Positions 46,301 through 57,722 of a DNA stretch of 64,000 nucleotides are shown piece by piece. A program made the translations under genes and the position numbers. Source of the DNA: Glandiceps talaboti (lineage: Eukaryota; Hemichordata; Enteropneusta; Spengelidae); the NCBI RefSeq assembly GCF_964340395.1, contig NC_135564.1, positions 9,379,861 through 9,443,860 on the forward strand. Reading direction: 5' to 3'. Under the pieces are notes generated by a model, which was not told the DNA's origin, did not search any database, and saw only the letters and a list, made by a program, of their open reading frames with translations. The first letter of the stretch is position 1; each line of letters begins with the position of its first letter.

Positions 46301-49300
46301 AGTTCTGTCTGCCATTTAAAGCTACAAATTCCATCGTCGGACGAATCAAAGTCTTTTGGGGATGAATAAAAGTGGAGATCATCGCGTGAAAATGTTCGAC
46401 AAGTGTCAAAATGTACACAAATTGCAACGTGTTTCTGATGCTTGCCACCATGTTTGATGACATCACCGCCGATGGAAAACCCCACCATGCATTATCACTA
46501 CGTACGTGTGTCGGCATGAGTGAAGGATACCGACGTCATTGTCTCTGTCGGGCCGGGTGTCAACGTCATGTACGATCTGTTCACACATTCTTTACTTATA
46601 AATTACACTTTCACATATCTTGTGTTAGATCGGTCTTTTTCTTTTCCTTGTTTGATCGGACTTTTTATTGTCTTTTAAAGACTTTCACATTTGAATGAAA
46701 GAAGTACATTGTCAACGTCATTGAGCATACATGTAGATAGTGATGGGTCCCAGGGACCCACCGATGAAAATTGAATAGGGTCCCATTCAAATGCATTGCG
46801 TCCCAGACGCGGAATAACGCGTTAACGTTTTAAATGTTTTTATTATGTTCTTACATTGCATCAATCGTAGTGATGTGACCACAGGGTGCTCAGGCTCATT
46901 TAGTTCTGTTTACAAATATAAACAAAACAAAACAAACATACAAGTAAACAAACAAACAAACAAACAAACAAACAAACAAAAACAAACAAACTAATAAACA
47001 AGTAAACAAACAAACATAAAACAAACAAAATAAACTGACAAATGAGTAGATACATACATGAGTAAACGACAACAAACCAACGAACAACCAAACACTGCCC
47101 CCCCCCCCCCCCGAAATGGTCACATATGGAAATAACCCACAAGGGTTGAGACTGATCAAGTACTAGGAGTACTATTATAATTTTCATATCCTGAAAAAAA
47201 TGCCATCAATTGCCTTCAGATCAGTCAAAATCCACCTCGCTAGAACAAATATGCTTAGAACTCACATTTTTACAAGACGAAATTGACAGCTAAATGAACA
47301 GAAAGGCTGAAATCCCGACGATTTCTGAGTTGTTGCTCTGTGGTATCTTGCCATACTCATGTATGTATCTACTCATTTGTCAGTTTATTTTGTTTGTTTG
47401 TTTGTTTGTTTGTTTGTTTGTTTGTTTGTTTGTTTGTTTGTTTGTTTACTTGTTTGTTTGTTTGTTTACTTGTATGTTTGTTTTGTTTTGTTTATATTTG
47501 TAAACATAACTAAATGAGCCTGAGCACCCTGTGATGTGACCACTACAGTTTTCATCATGGTGACGTCATATACGAAAGAGTCGATGTCGCACATTCGTTG
47601 TCGAACGTTCGTTTAGGGGGAGGGGACGGGGATTTTGGCCTAAACGAAGGAAGTTCCTTTATTGAGCTCGTGTGTCATTGCTTGATCATCAGTAACATAT
47701 TTGTTATGTGGTATGAGATACATGAAAGAGAACGAAAATTGAAGTTTAGCAACCCCTCATTCTGAATCATAATGCAATCTACAAAACCTTCAGTCGTCCG
47801 TTTATTCATTTTGTTCGTGATTATAAACGTGATCTTAATTAGTTCTTAGATATTACATAACATTTAATAATCATGAAGGTGCTTAATGTCAGATTTGGTG
47901 GTCATCTTTTCTCTTTCTTCCAAATCATGAACAGTTCATTTGACATCTTACATGTTGCTCATTCCGCACCACTCCAATTGACATTCGACATTGACATATA
48001 AATTCTACAGTGTGAAAGTTCAAGACAATTTATACTTACTTTGCCCTGTAATGTTTCGCAGTGGATATTGTGATTTTTGACCAACTCGTTGTCTTCTGTA
48101 TTCTGCTATTAGCGCATTGTAGGGATTTCGAATAAGCAAAATTGCAGATGAAAACTCATTGTTGTTACATTTATGCGTTTTGACGACAATGTTATTGCCT
48201 TTACGGTAATCCTCATATTGTCCTCGAAAACCTATTGTTGTGGGAAAATATGTATCAGGTTATTGACAGGCTTAATCGAGCATGGTTAACGCTAGGGAAG
48301 AATGATCTTGCCTTAGCTGCATTTTATTGATGTTAAGGTGAGACGGACCCCCCCCCCTCCCATTTTTAACAATCCCTGCATTGCAAGTATTCTTTAAATT
48401 TGAAATAAACAATAGTAGCTATAGTTCTTACATTTAGCTACGGTATTATGTGGTTATTTTTTCGTGAATAGTAAACCTCCCACCATTGTTTATCTCCCTC
48501 AATGTATCACCCCAGTGTAGAGTTGACAAATTTGAGAGAGATTACACGATGCAGGATTGTTACGTCGACTTTCCTTGGTCCTTAACAATAGGTTAAGCAA
48601 TTCAGCTAAGAAAAATGGTCAGCCTCGTCTTTGCTCCCCAATAATATATATTCAAATATTTACGCAATTCTAAAATGTAAAGACGTATCAAATCCTTATT
48701 CTGTTTAAAACACATTTGAATATGGTGGAGTTATGGGGGCTTATGGGTTATATGTTTTACAAGATGTAGACAGCAATGTACAACAGTTACGTTGTTGTAT
48801 ATGCCCCCCCCTCCCTTTTTGACAGTACGTGCATTGGTCATTGGACGAATTTATCGTATCACTATAATGTATCTATTCTGGCTATGTACATAATTTATTC
48901 CAAATATTGGCTTAAAAACAGCGATGCAATTCATCATAGCGAGCAAAGGTAGACAAAATTCGTACAACAAACATCCACTACGCACCTTTTCCTTTAAAGA
49001 CACCTTGCCGCTTTTTGCAAACAATTCCTGTGTAAATTCCTGAAGCAGTCTCCAACAGATGTCTAGTCCAAGTATTTCCAGATCCGGGAAAACTCGCTAA
49101 TCCTACCAGGGGTCTGGTCTCCATGCTCCAGTTAGCAACATTTACCGAGCAGTCCACTGAAAGTTAAGATCCATGATATTGAAAATAATATGACTTCATA
49201 GAAATTATACATTTTAAATCATGACTTTAAATAATGAATAAAGAAGAGAGCGTCATACGCATTATTACATCAAGTATAAAATTCCTCCACATTGTGAACA

Positions 49301-49337
49301 AAATGATGGTCTGTCTGTGTGTATGTACGTATGTATG

Positions 49338-49368
<31 letters not shown>

Positions 49369-51121
49369 GCATTCATGTATGCATGTATTTATGCATGTAT
49401 GTATGTATGTATGTATGTATGTATGTATGTATGTATGTATGTATGTACTGTTACGGTAGAAATTACCAAAATAGAAATAAAGTGAAGTGTACACGATGAA
49501 GTTTGAAGAAAGGAATTTTACTGCAACCTCAACAATTAATTAACTATTTACACAAATAAATGGCTAAGAATGAAACAAAGTTTACAAGTATCACTACTAA
49601 ATACCTTACTTGGTCGAGAGCACAGTGTTTTCAAAAGTTACTATAATTTCGAGGGTTCGCCGCAGAACAGTAACTTGGAAAAGCGTCAATGAGTTCGAAG
49701 GAGTTCACAGTATAGTTCAGTTGTACGATAGATTAAGTCCGATAATTGTCTAGGTTAGAAGGCTACACATGTACAGTTGACTGACGTGGCAATATGCAAA
49801 TACACTGATGAGGCAAAATTGTACATTTTTCCATCCAGCACTTCAGAGCCGTATAGCTTCAACTTTTACCAACTTTCACCACTTTTCCTCAGTCTTGCAC
49901 TCCGCTATTCATTTCATGCTTCATCCTTCAAGTACTCCGATTCTAATGGATATCTCCCTTCAAGTCTTGTCCACTCGGATGTTTCCATTCTCTGCTGAAA
50001 TCTCGAGCTGTACTATCTTATATAGTGACTTAACATCTGGCCAAAGTATTTGCATCTTGCATTCCAGGAACATCTTCACCTGGGCGAACGAGGGCGCTCT
50101 CAAATGTTACCTACTTTGCACATGTAACGTATACCCTCATTAATTTAAATACGTCCTCTCGACCAAGACATCTCTCTCGACCAAGCTCGTTAAATTAATT
50201 TTAAATAAATACATTCACAAAATAATGGGCATCATAACAGTATATACGTATGCATGCATACCCGGCTGTATGTCTGTCTGCCAGTCTATCTGTCAGTCTG
50301 TAGGTTGGCAGACAGGCACGCGGGCATGTAGGTGGTTGGTATATAGGTAGATATTGTGGAAAACACATACTCGTGTTGTTTGACCTGCTAGCAATGCTAT
50401 TTAAATGCTTTGCTTAGTAATTGAAGTTAGTACAGAGATACAAACGTTGTAAATGGATAATATGTCCTAAAATGAAAAGAAACTCAGAGGGACATGTAAA
50501 CGTAAAACTGAATGTTCCTCGGGGATGAATTTCACTGATAATTACTTTTATACAATGTACGGTGAACCCTGTTTTTTTCTTTATTTTAACTAAGAATGAG
50601 TTGTTGTTGTTTTCTTGAACAAATTTAAAGTAAGAGCAAACGTTTAGAAATTTTTTTATTGCCCATTTCAGGTGTATGTGGAAACGCTTCGTACTTGCCG
50701 CCTGAATTGTGTCATTTGTAATTCACTATACATATCTAGGCTACAATCAGAAACACTGATCAAAGTAATGTAGTATCATTCAATTGATAAAAGTGAACCA
50801 ATCACTTTTGTAAGCAGTTTTTATACATTTATTTGTAACTGCAAATAACCTAGTCTTGGTCACCCTGACATTTGCAGGATACTGTAATATAACTAGAATA
50901 AACTATCTGGCCTTGGGCACTAACACTTCTGAAGGAAAGAAATTCTTCCGAAATTTAGTGATTCTCTGCGTTTTAAGATTAGCAAGTGTAATTACCACAT
51001 GTGCTTATACGTGATTGGTCAATGTATGCCGTCAGGAGTAAACAGGAGGTACTGGTATATAACGGGTGTTTGAGAGGCCGATTTGTAATATCGGTTGCTA
51101 ACATTCATGGCAAGTCTTTAA

Positions 51122-51175
<54 letters not shown>

Positions 51176-54100
51176 TATAATAATAGTACATAGAAATAAT
51201 AATAATTGTAATAATCGGGTTTATTCGAATATTAACCACCCTACCTGGGGTAGTTTTGTATGCTGAGTTCAACAAAGGGGGTCATTTTATGAACATCTGT
51301 TGCCATGGTAACCAAAATCACCATAATATGTTAATCATTTTTCCAAAATTTGACATAAAACATTGAAAAAAAAGATAATACAGTGAAAAAATGACCTTGT
51401 ATTAGACATGTATGAGTTAGTGCTACCTGGTGTAACATAAATTGTATAAAATTGGATGGCTGTTTCCATGGAAACATAAGGTAGACGTGAAAATTATGTT
51501 TTCATTACATACACATACATCTCACAAATAACATTATAAATCTGATAAATATCTTTTTATTTGCACATTGACCCCACTACCAAGGGTAGTTTGTCATGCT
51601 GAATTAAAAAAAAGTGGTCATTTAATGATCAGTTGCCATGGTAACCAAAATAACCATATTATGTGATTTTTTGAAAAATTTGACATAAAACACTTAAAAA
51701 ATTTCAAATTTAGGAAAAAACATCATTGCTGTTTGAATGTGTGGGTTGGTGATATATGTTGTAACAAGGTTTCATGAGTTTTGAAATTATCTGTATCAAA
51801 CCTCAGCAATTCTAAAACTCTAAAAATCACCAGAATAAATTGTAAATACCTAAAATATACCAGCAGTCCTTGACAATTCCATTTACGCAGTTTGGTTCAG
51901 TCTTTTATCACAAAATCTTCAAAGTAAGTGTACTCACACATTTGAGTACAATTTGACATGATCGTTGACTCAAACTGTATATTACTGTTTGTACTTAGAT
52001 TTTATCCAACAAAATATCGTCTGCTTTTACATTCTCCAACTCAACTGACAACATCATGATGTGCGTATGCGTACATATATTTCCGGGTCCCAGTGACACA
52101 TGCCAAATTCAAACGATAAGGACACAATATAGTTGGGATCGATCACAGTATCACTACATCGATTGTTACAGGAATATCAATATTATTATCCAGAATTTCT
52201 CAGTCATGAAGCTCGTGACAAGTGCAGTGTAATAAAGATGGCGACTGTTATATTTTGCGCGTGCAAGTCGATTGACGTCACTAGAATGTATTACAATGTA
52301 GCCATAGTTATCACGTGAATCACGCATGTCATGTGCACTGCATTTATGTGTGTATGCAACGGTACACGTGTGCTATACACATATAATATACACAAGCAAG
52401 ATAGGCAGTGACCAGGTCACTACTTTATTGTTTACATGACTTTGCCGAATGACTAGGAATAATCAGTAATTTACAAGTTGGTAAAATTTACACGAAGTTG
52501 ACTTAAAAACAGAAATGGGCATTGCAAATATTTTGTAATGCATGCGTAGTCCGGATTGTTTGTCTTGCCATTGTTGCGTCTACTTTGAAAATTACATACA
52601 TCTCGGCGAACACACATTCATATGAACAAAGCACAGTGCAGTGCATATGCCACGCTCCCACGTCAAAAATCAAAACAAAATAAATAAATAAAACAAAAAT
52701 TTGCACTGTAAGACATGATAAAAAAGAAGAAGTGAGTACATAGTTATCAACAGAGATAGTACATCCGACCACATTTCCGATGACTTTGCTATTTGTGAGG
52801 CTAGCTAGCCACTTCGCTGTAACACTGAGTATTAATCTTAGTAATAGTATATTGTACTGCGACGACACATGATACGTCTAGATCAAAGGGGGACCTAGCA
52901 TTTGTTCGATACTGACGTGGCCATTGAAAACCAGACTGCCGTATTTTTCTCAAAAGAAACAAATCAAAGAGATGCAGCAACTTTTGTGTGAGATACACCT
53001 AGTACAAACTAACCCCATCTTGACATAGTCTTGTCCTTTTCAGTTGCGCTGACATTTACAACCATATATGTTAACAAAGTCATCAGCTCTACATACCTTT
53101 TGCTATGAACAAAGTTCAACTTTCCTTTATTGACAGTGTAAATCATATATATATATATATTTGCACACGTAGTACATAAACTTCAGTTGAATATATGACA
53201 TGGTCATGATGGATAAGCGATGTAACATTCGATTACGTAGGTCTTTGAGTAATAAGGTCCGGTTTGACACAACATTGACAGTCATGTACCAAAATATCCA
53301 ACCAAAGTTTCGTTCAAGGAAACCGTTAGTTGCGTTATGATTGAACATAGTGCCGCTTTATATAGTTGAGGATGAGTAGCCTTCCATTTTTAAGGGAATA
53401 TTGTTTAATTATCCATGATTTCACGTGTCACCATCAAGGTCGTGACCTTTTATTTGCGTTGTTTTAGTACACACACGCTGTGCAGATGCACACGTAAACA
53501 CCTTGTGAATGTGATACAATGTTACACAGTGTAACAATATCATCATGCCTGGAATGACCTATATCACGTGCACTCCACATGTATGCCGTGCATTTCATAA
53601 TTTCAGGTACGTTTTTGCATTCGGATTAATATATCATTACATGTTATCGGCTATTCATGAAAGTACAATTTGTAGTAAATGAAACAATATTCTACAACGT
53701 TTTACAGTAGCAGAAGACACAGGTCAAGTCAACTTTATGGCATGCCAGCACAATGACATTGCATTTTCGATTGCCATCAAATAAAATCAAAACCATACGA
53801 TTTTAGAAGAGCTTCAAACGACTTAAAATCTCAAAATTGTATCGCAAGTAACGCAAAGATGAAAAAAATTAAATCAAGCGATTGTAGGCTGAGTACGAAT
53901 TTGACATTTACTTCCGAATACTATGTCAGCTTTCCCATAGAAAAACAATGGCCGTGTTCTTTTATGACAACTGAACTTTGCTCACGTTCAACTTTTTCAA
54001 ATGCGCATCAATCGGTCTGAAAATTCATAAATAGAGACCAAAGGGGTTATGTAAAAAATCTCTTGGTTTTAGATTTGTCATTTTTAAAATTCTTTTCTGG

Positions 54101-54932
54101 AAAATGATGTGCTATCGCTGACTATGTTGTTAAAACTCATTAAGAAAACCATAACGTTGTAATCTGTAAACCGGCACATTTTACCATGTACATCTACATA
54201 AATACAGACCTCTAACTTCGTTATTCTGTAAGTAAATTACACGTAATACATACAGACTGACCTAGCATTGGTTTCACAAAAATCAGTCTTTAATTTCATG
54301 AAAGCTGTTTAGCAAATAAAATCGAGAGTTTCGAGTTATTCCGTATATATTAGTTTAATACCCGTCAGCAAATACATGTAATGCTATCAACAGGTCAGCG
54401 ATATGTGTTCCACGGACACTCACCACAGACAGTACAGTACTACTGCGCTCATATCAGAAAAACTTGAAATCGATATTCTTTTCACTAAACTTTACAACAT
54501 TATTTTCTGACAACTAAACTTCGCTCAGCTCATGTTCAACTTTTTCAAATGCACACCAATCTGTCTGAAAAATCCAAAGGGGATTTGTGAAAATCTGAGT
54601 CATCGCTACCGCTACCATAGCTGTCAATCAAATATTAGTACCTAAATGCTTTGGGGAATACTGGACAATTGAGATCTTCGCTGGGCCGCAGTGCTAGTGC
54701 CAATCTAGTCATAAATAAAATAATATTGTCATACTTTTATTCATATACATGACTAGTACCAAGCTCCCAATTGTTACGACTTGAAGCTTGAATGGGAAAT
54801 GTTGAACAATTAATATGGGTGTAAAACGTCAACCTTTACACCTCCTACGTATACACACCAACCATAAGTGATATTCCTCTAAAGTTCTCCCAACATTTTT
54901 CATTATTATGTACTATTTAAACCCCTCCACTT

Positions 54933-55009
<77 letters not shown>

Positions 55010-56268
55010 AATGATAATAATTTCGTTTCACATTCAGACAGACCTTCAGGATATCAATTTTCAACGTCGGCACCTGTTTCATGATTCTTGGTTATTCTGT
55101 CAAGCCTATTTTGTTCCGACTCTAATAACTTTAAAAATACTTTAGTACATCCATACACTGAAACAACTCTGAATTGCACTCTTTAATGAAATGTAAGTGG
55201 GGAACTGATTAAATGCGTATGGTACGTGGGGATAGCAACTAACGCAAACGCAATCTGCGCGTTCTTCTTTTCATTGTATCTTTGAATTCGAATGCTTTGA
55301 AATTTAGAATAGATGGCTCACAACAGACTATAGCTGGCACAAGTAAACATAAACGTTATATGCTCTGTTTCGATCGGAGATTGGCTAATTGCACTTCAGT
55401 ACAACAATTTGAAATGTGTCACTTCTGACTTCATCCTAGGGTATAGTATAGTGGGAAATACAATGACTTCATAATTTTTTTTTTGCTGGAGACATGTTAG
55501 AGTATTGAGGGAATTACTATGACATGATATAAATTTAGAGTTTTTACAGCTGTTTGTTCAGTTTTATGACCAGACTTGAGTTCTTTAGTTCAGAAAAGTA
55601 GTTACCATGATTGTAGTAATTCGGTAAAATGTTGTCACTCTGTACTTTGTCTTTCACTATTGTTGGGCAGAGATGACGAGCGTGATTAAACTAAAAAAAA
55701 GTTATGATAAAGACACCCCATTTATATTCATTATTATGTCATTATAGATGAACTGGTGAACAGTTCTGGTTACAGATCGGTTGTCAGTTTCAATATGCAT
55801 CTCACGTCTCCCCATTCAATGTCATACATTCTGTAGGGGTGTCTATACGCGCGAGGGTAGGGGTTGTGCTAGCTATTCACGGGGATGAAATGTCACCTGA
55901 TCATAAATAGCGTACCTTATTTAGTCGTAAAATCATTCTACTAGTAAATTTCATCGATTGAAATTAACGAGCTCAACATGTCTGTCAATCATTGTATGAT
56001 GTAAATGTTATTTTAAACGTAAGAAAAAGAAAACAAGGTTAAGCGAGCGTAGCAGCTTAATTACATAACTAATAAAAGTCCGACTTTAACCACTATTCAA
56101 GACCAACTTACCTTTCTCGGTAATGTTCACAGCGTTATTCCAGTAATAAGGTCTTGCTGGATTATAAAACACAACCCTTTGACGAGAAGGCAAGTTGAAT
56201 ACAATCACTAAACAACCAAGGGTCACAAAAAGAGTTGCGACAAAGGACACTTTCAAAATGTGAATCAT
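43024..56268 (-). CDS. WSCD-like sulfotransferase, gene B (4 exons, 294 aa)
   Basis: Tandem paralogue of gene A with the same predicted role as a PAPS-dependent Golgi glycan sulfotransferase. Exons, 5' to 3': 56268-56112, 49156-48986, 48231-48040, 43388-43024 (157, 171, 192, 365 nt), all phase 1 and GT-AG, exactly as in A. The first residues are MIHILK, then the membrane anchor, SFPGSGNTW in exon 2, KTH and [10 protein letters not shown] in exon 3, [15 protein letters not shown] and YYEDLKKDT in exon 4, ending RPASKIS. In exon 4 I count 13 amino-acid differences from A over about 120 residues. Exon 2 differs near its end ([10 protein letters not shown] against IINRKVTVPF), which could touch the substrate cleft. 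Introns 1 and 3 have swollen to about 6.9 and 4.7 kb by insertions. There is no WSC domain. All splice sites are intact, so both copies look functional. Confidence 0.85.
43717..46827 (-). mobile_element. hAT transposon in intron 3 of gene B
   Basis: A 3.1-kb insertion absent from the same place in gene A (near 34070). The left end CAGGGATTGCACTAGAC has the CAGGG start common in hAT elements. Subterminal GGGTCCCAGGGACCC-type palindromes sit in inverted orientation at both ends (about 43769 and 46743). Possible 8-bp target copies are TTTTAATG (43709-43716) and TTTAAATG (46829-46836), matching 7 of 8. The exact right end is uncertain. It contains a degraded transposase gene. Confidence 0.75.
44112..46315 (-). 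pseudogene. hAT-family transposase (ZNF862/KIAA1586-like), broken
   Basis: Domains in order on the minus strand. A basic, Pro/Ser-rich N-terminus begins at ATG 46315 with MKRFF 14 codons later. A TTF-type zinc-finger region at about 46090-45900 ([16 protein letters not shown] then a stop, [21 protein letters not shown]) lies in a shifted frame. A probable intron (donor GTAATT at about 45893, acceptor ATTTATAG at about 45722) precedes a segment at 45700-45439 ([14 protein letters not shown]). A frameshifted MVDDSVD block follows near 45420. The catalytic core spans 45300-44411 ([20 protein letters not shown] and similar). The C-terminal hAT dimerisation segment is at 44363-44112 ([10 protein letters not shown], then KTKLRNRL). 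At least three frame breaks or stops mean it cannot make a full transposase as it stands. Confidence 0.8.
46881..47532. mobile_element. Foldback element with 9-bp target duplication
   Basis: A 652-bp insertion with inverted arms of about 180 bp: left 46881-47063, right 47354-47532. The arms start ACAGGGTGCTCAGGCTCATT and consist largely of (AAAC)n, pairing with (GTTT)n on the other side. The spacer is about 290 bp and has a long C run. GATGTGACC flanks both ends exactly (46872-46880 and 47533-47541). Gene A has one uninterrupted TTATGTGACCACTACAG at the same place (near 34121). It is non-coding. Confidence 0.9.
48040..48231 (-). CDS. Gene B exon 3
   Basis: Acceptor ACAATAG, donor GTAAGT. Open throughout. 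It encodes VVKTH and [16 protein letters not shown]. Confidence 0.85.
48986..49156 (-). CDS. Gene B exon 2
   Basis: Acceptor CTTTCAG, donor GTGCGT. It encodes the PAPS-binding loop. No ATG-initiated frame marks it; it is found by alignment to gene A exon 2. Confidence 0.85.
49324..49448. repeat. (GTAT)n microsatellite
   Basis: In intron 1 of gene B, with ATTC/GCAT interruptions in the middle. It ends at the left edge of the LTR-like insertion. Confidence 0.95.
49449..50239 (-). mobile_element. Probable solo LTR
   Basis: A 791-bp segment inserted in the (GTAT)n array of unit B and absent from unit A. Read on the minus strand it starts TGTTATGATGCCC and ends ACCGTAACA, the TGT...ACA pattern of many LTRs. 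A TATA box (CACTATATAAG, about 50018-50028) sits some 215 bases from its 5' end. Flanking GTAC and GTAT could be a degraded 4-bp target duplication. No gag or pol lies inside. Class is inferred. Confidence 0.6.
51122..51180. repeat. (AAT)n microsatellite, left flank of B-specific segment
   Basis: The preceding sequence (GAGGCCGATTTGTAATATCG) aligns with gene A before its single (AAT)n array. Confidence 0.95.
51180..54935. other. 3.75-kb segment in gene B only, flanked by (AAT)n
   Basis: It has no counterpart in gene A intron 1. It contains two diverged copies of a unit with GTTGCCATGGTAACCAAAAT (about 51235-51450 and 51570-51780). A second duplicated block occurs at 53968-54066 and 54511-54600 (GTTCAACTTTTTCAAATG). 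A minus-strand TATA-like CTATATAAAGCGGCAC lies at 53350-53365, next to an open frame 53348-53127 that I cannot assign. Other frames look non-coding. Confidence 0.5.
54936..55005. repeat. (AAT)n microsatellite, right flank of B-specific segment
   Basis: The following sequence (GATAATAATTTCG, then AACGTCGGCACCTGTTTCAT) aligns with gene A after its (AAT)n array. Confidence 0.95.
55431..55826. other. B-specific 0.4-kb segment in intron 1
   Basis: Gene A runs directly from AAATGTGTAAGTTCTGACA to TTCTGTAGGGGTGTCTATAC (near 37510-37535). Gene B has about 395 extra bases between these points. It is AT-rich with no clear inverted repeats, so it is an insertion in B or a deletion in A. Confidence 0.6.
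56112..56268 (-). CDS. Gene B exon 1
   Basis: ATG at 56268-56266, donor GTAAGT at 56111. It encodes the membrane anchor and stem, almost identical to gene A exon 1. Confidence 0.8.
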
Positions 56269-56412
56269 TGCAGTACCGTGGATTGGTATGAAATGGTACA
56301 CTCGCAATTACAATAACTATACACGTATGCAGTGTCGTTGCACCCTCACACAAGTATAACTATATTATAGAACAAATGGTAGTATTGTTTACTTTGGGAT
56401 GCTGTTCTAAAA

Positions 56413-56750
56413 CACAGCTTGTTTTAAGTTGACTTCGCTCAACGGATACGTTTGATAAAACCAGGCAGACACCAATAAAAAAAACCCTACACATTCTATA
56501 CTAAGACATCAAAATTGTCATTTCTTGATAGTATGGAATGCATAAATTAAACGTATTGCTAAGACACAGACAAACAGGCGCCAATGCTTTGGGGTCTGCA
56601 TTTGTTATCTTCATGGCTGCACCTTAGATTACTTCATTTAGACAAAATGTCACAAGAAAATGTGTTCATTCAATGTGTACAGTTTGCTATCGGATTCGCA
56701 ATGGTTATATCAAGCACAGCCAGTAAATGGTGACTTGAAATTAACTGAAC
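56413..56750. repeat. M1 palindromic MITE, copy f
   Basis: A degraded M1 copy just upstream of gene B: ACAGCTTGTTTTAAGTTGAC and GATAAAACCAGGCAGACACC at the left, AGGCGCCAATGCTTTGGGG in the middle, then TTCATTTAGACAAAATGTCA and CACAGCCAGTAAATGG at the right. The corresponding position upstream of gene A lacks it, so it inserted after the duplication or was lost from A. Confidence 0.7.
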
Positions 56751-57687
56751 GTATAGCTCGATACTGTATCAGTAAGGACATTCCTCGTTAAAAACCAAAA
56801 CCAAGCTGTATAGATATATAACAGCCACACTGTTTGTGTATGATTATATTTGCAAGGTTACTTCGATTCTAGTACTGTTACATCTCTTTGTACATCTCTT
56901 TTCAATGACTGTCTGTAATATACAATCCGTCATTGATATACATATATTATGAATGTCTACAGATTTGCAAATTCTCATCAGGACAAGCTAGAAGGCTGAC
57001 TAGGATTAGGATTATATTTATGATAATTTATTTAAATTCAGCGTTTAATCAAAATAGTTTGTTAGATATGATATCAAACAATTATGGTTTATATAAAGTG
57101 ACATCTGGTACACATACACATATGTGCAGCGTGTCGTCAGTTTAACATATATTATGATAACCTTGGAACACCGTGCACATTTTTGAAACTCTATAGGAAA
57201 ATAAAAGATGTTTTCCTTGCAAATATGACGATGAAACCCATAATTTCTATTTGTGAAGGAAAAATTTGGAGAGATTTCAAGATGTTTTATTTTCTATTTA
57301 AAGAAATTTGACAAGAAACCGTCCGTTTGTGATAATATGGTTTATGTTTTTGCGAACTTTTCAAATTTCAACATAGAATTTCACTGCATTATTTGTCACA
57401 CAGTGATTCAGTTATGTAGCATACATCTTCCAAGTATATATATATATAGATATATTACAAACATGAGATAAAACGACATTAGTACTAGGAAAGTTACATA
57501 TAATAATGGTAATTTATATTCATGAAATTATCACATGCTGTCTCAGTCATGTACCTAACTATCACATGATGTCTCATTTATGTCAAAAATATTGTCAAAT
57601 ATTTCATTTTAAAGATTCTTCTTTAAACATAATAACGAATGTTAATTAGTATATAATTTGGGTGATTATGCTACAGCTTTATAAATA

Positions 57688-57722
57688 GTATGTGTGCCAA
57701 AAGCTTTTGATATGTAAGGAAG
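57688..57722. repeat. 35-bp direct repeat, first copy
   Basis: GTATGTGTGCCAAAAGC plus TTTTGATATGTAAGGAAG, identical to 58244-58278. The two bracket 521 bases. Confidence 0.9.

Larger units (their letters stand above)
42735..57436. repeat. Segmental duplication, unit B
   Basis: Collinear with 33100-39830 but expanded by private insertions at about 43717-46827, 46881-47532, 49449-50239, 51180-54935, 55431-55826 and 56400-56900. Right-hand homology ends at a short (TA)n at 57437. Confidence 0.85.

Noticed and set aside
46070-46517. Several plus- and minus-strand frames of 70-134 codons
   Set aside because: Shadows of the N-terminal region of the hAT transposase. Only the minus-strand MKRFF frame is kept, as part of that pseudogene.
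46896-47503. Hydrophobic frames rich in Leu, Phe, Val and Cys on both strands
   Set aside because: They are translations of the (AAAC)n/(GTTT)n arms of the foldback element.
52503-53348. Minus-strand frames next to a TATA-like CTATATAAAGCGGCAC in the B-specific block
   Set aside because: The ATG lies only about a dozen bases after the TATA-like motif, before any plausible transcription start, and the peptides match nothing I know.
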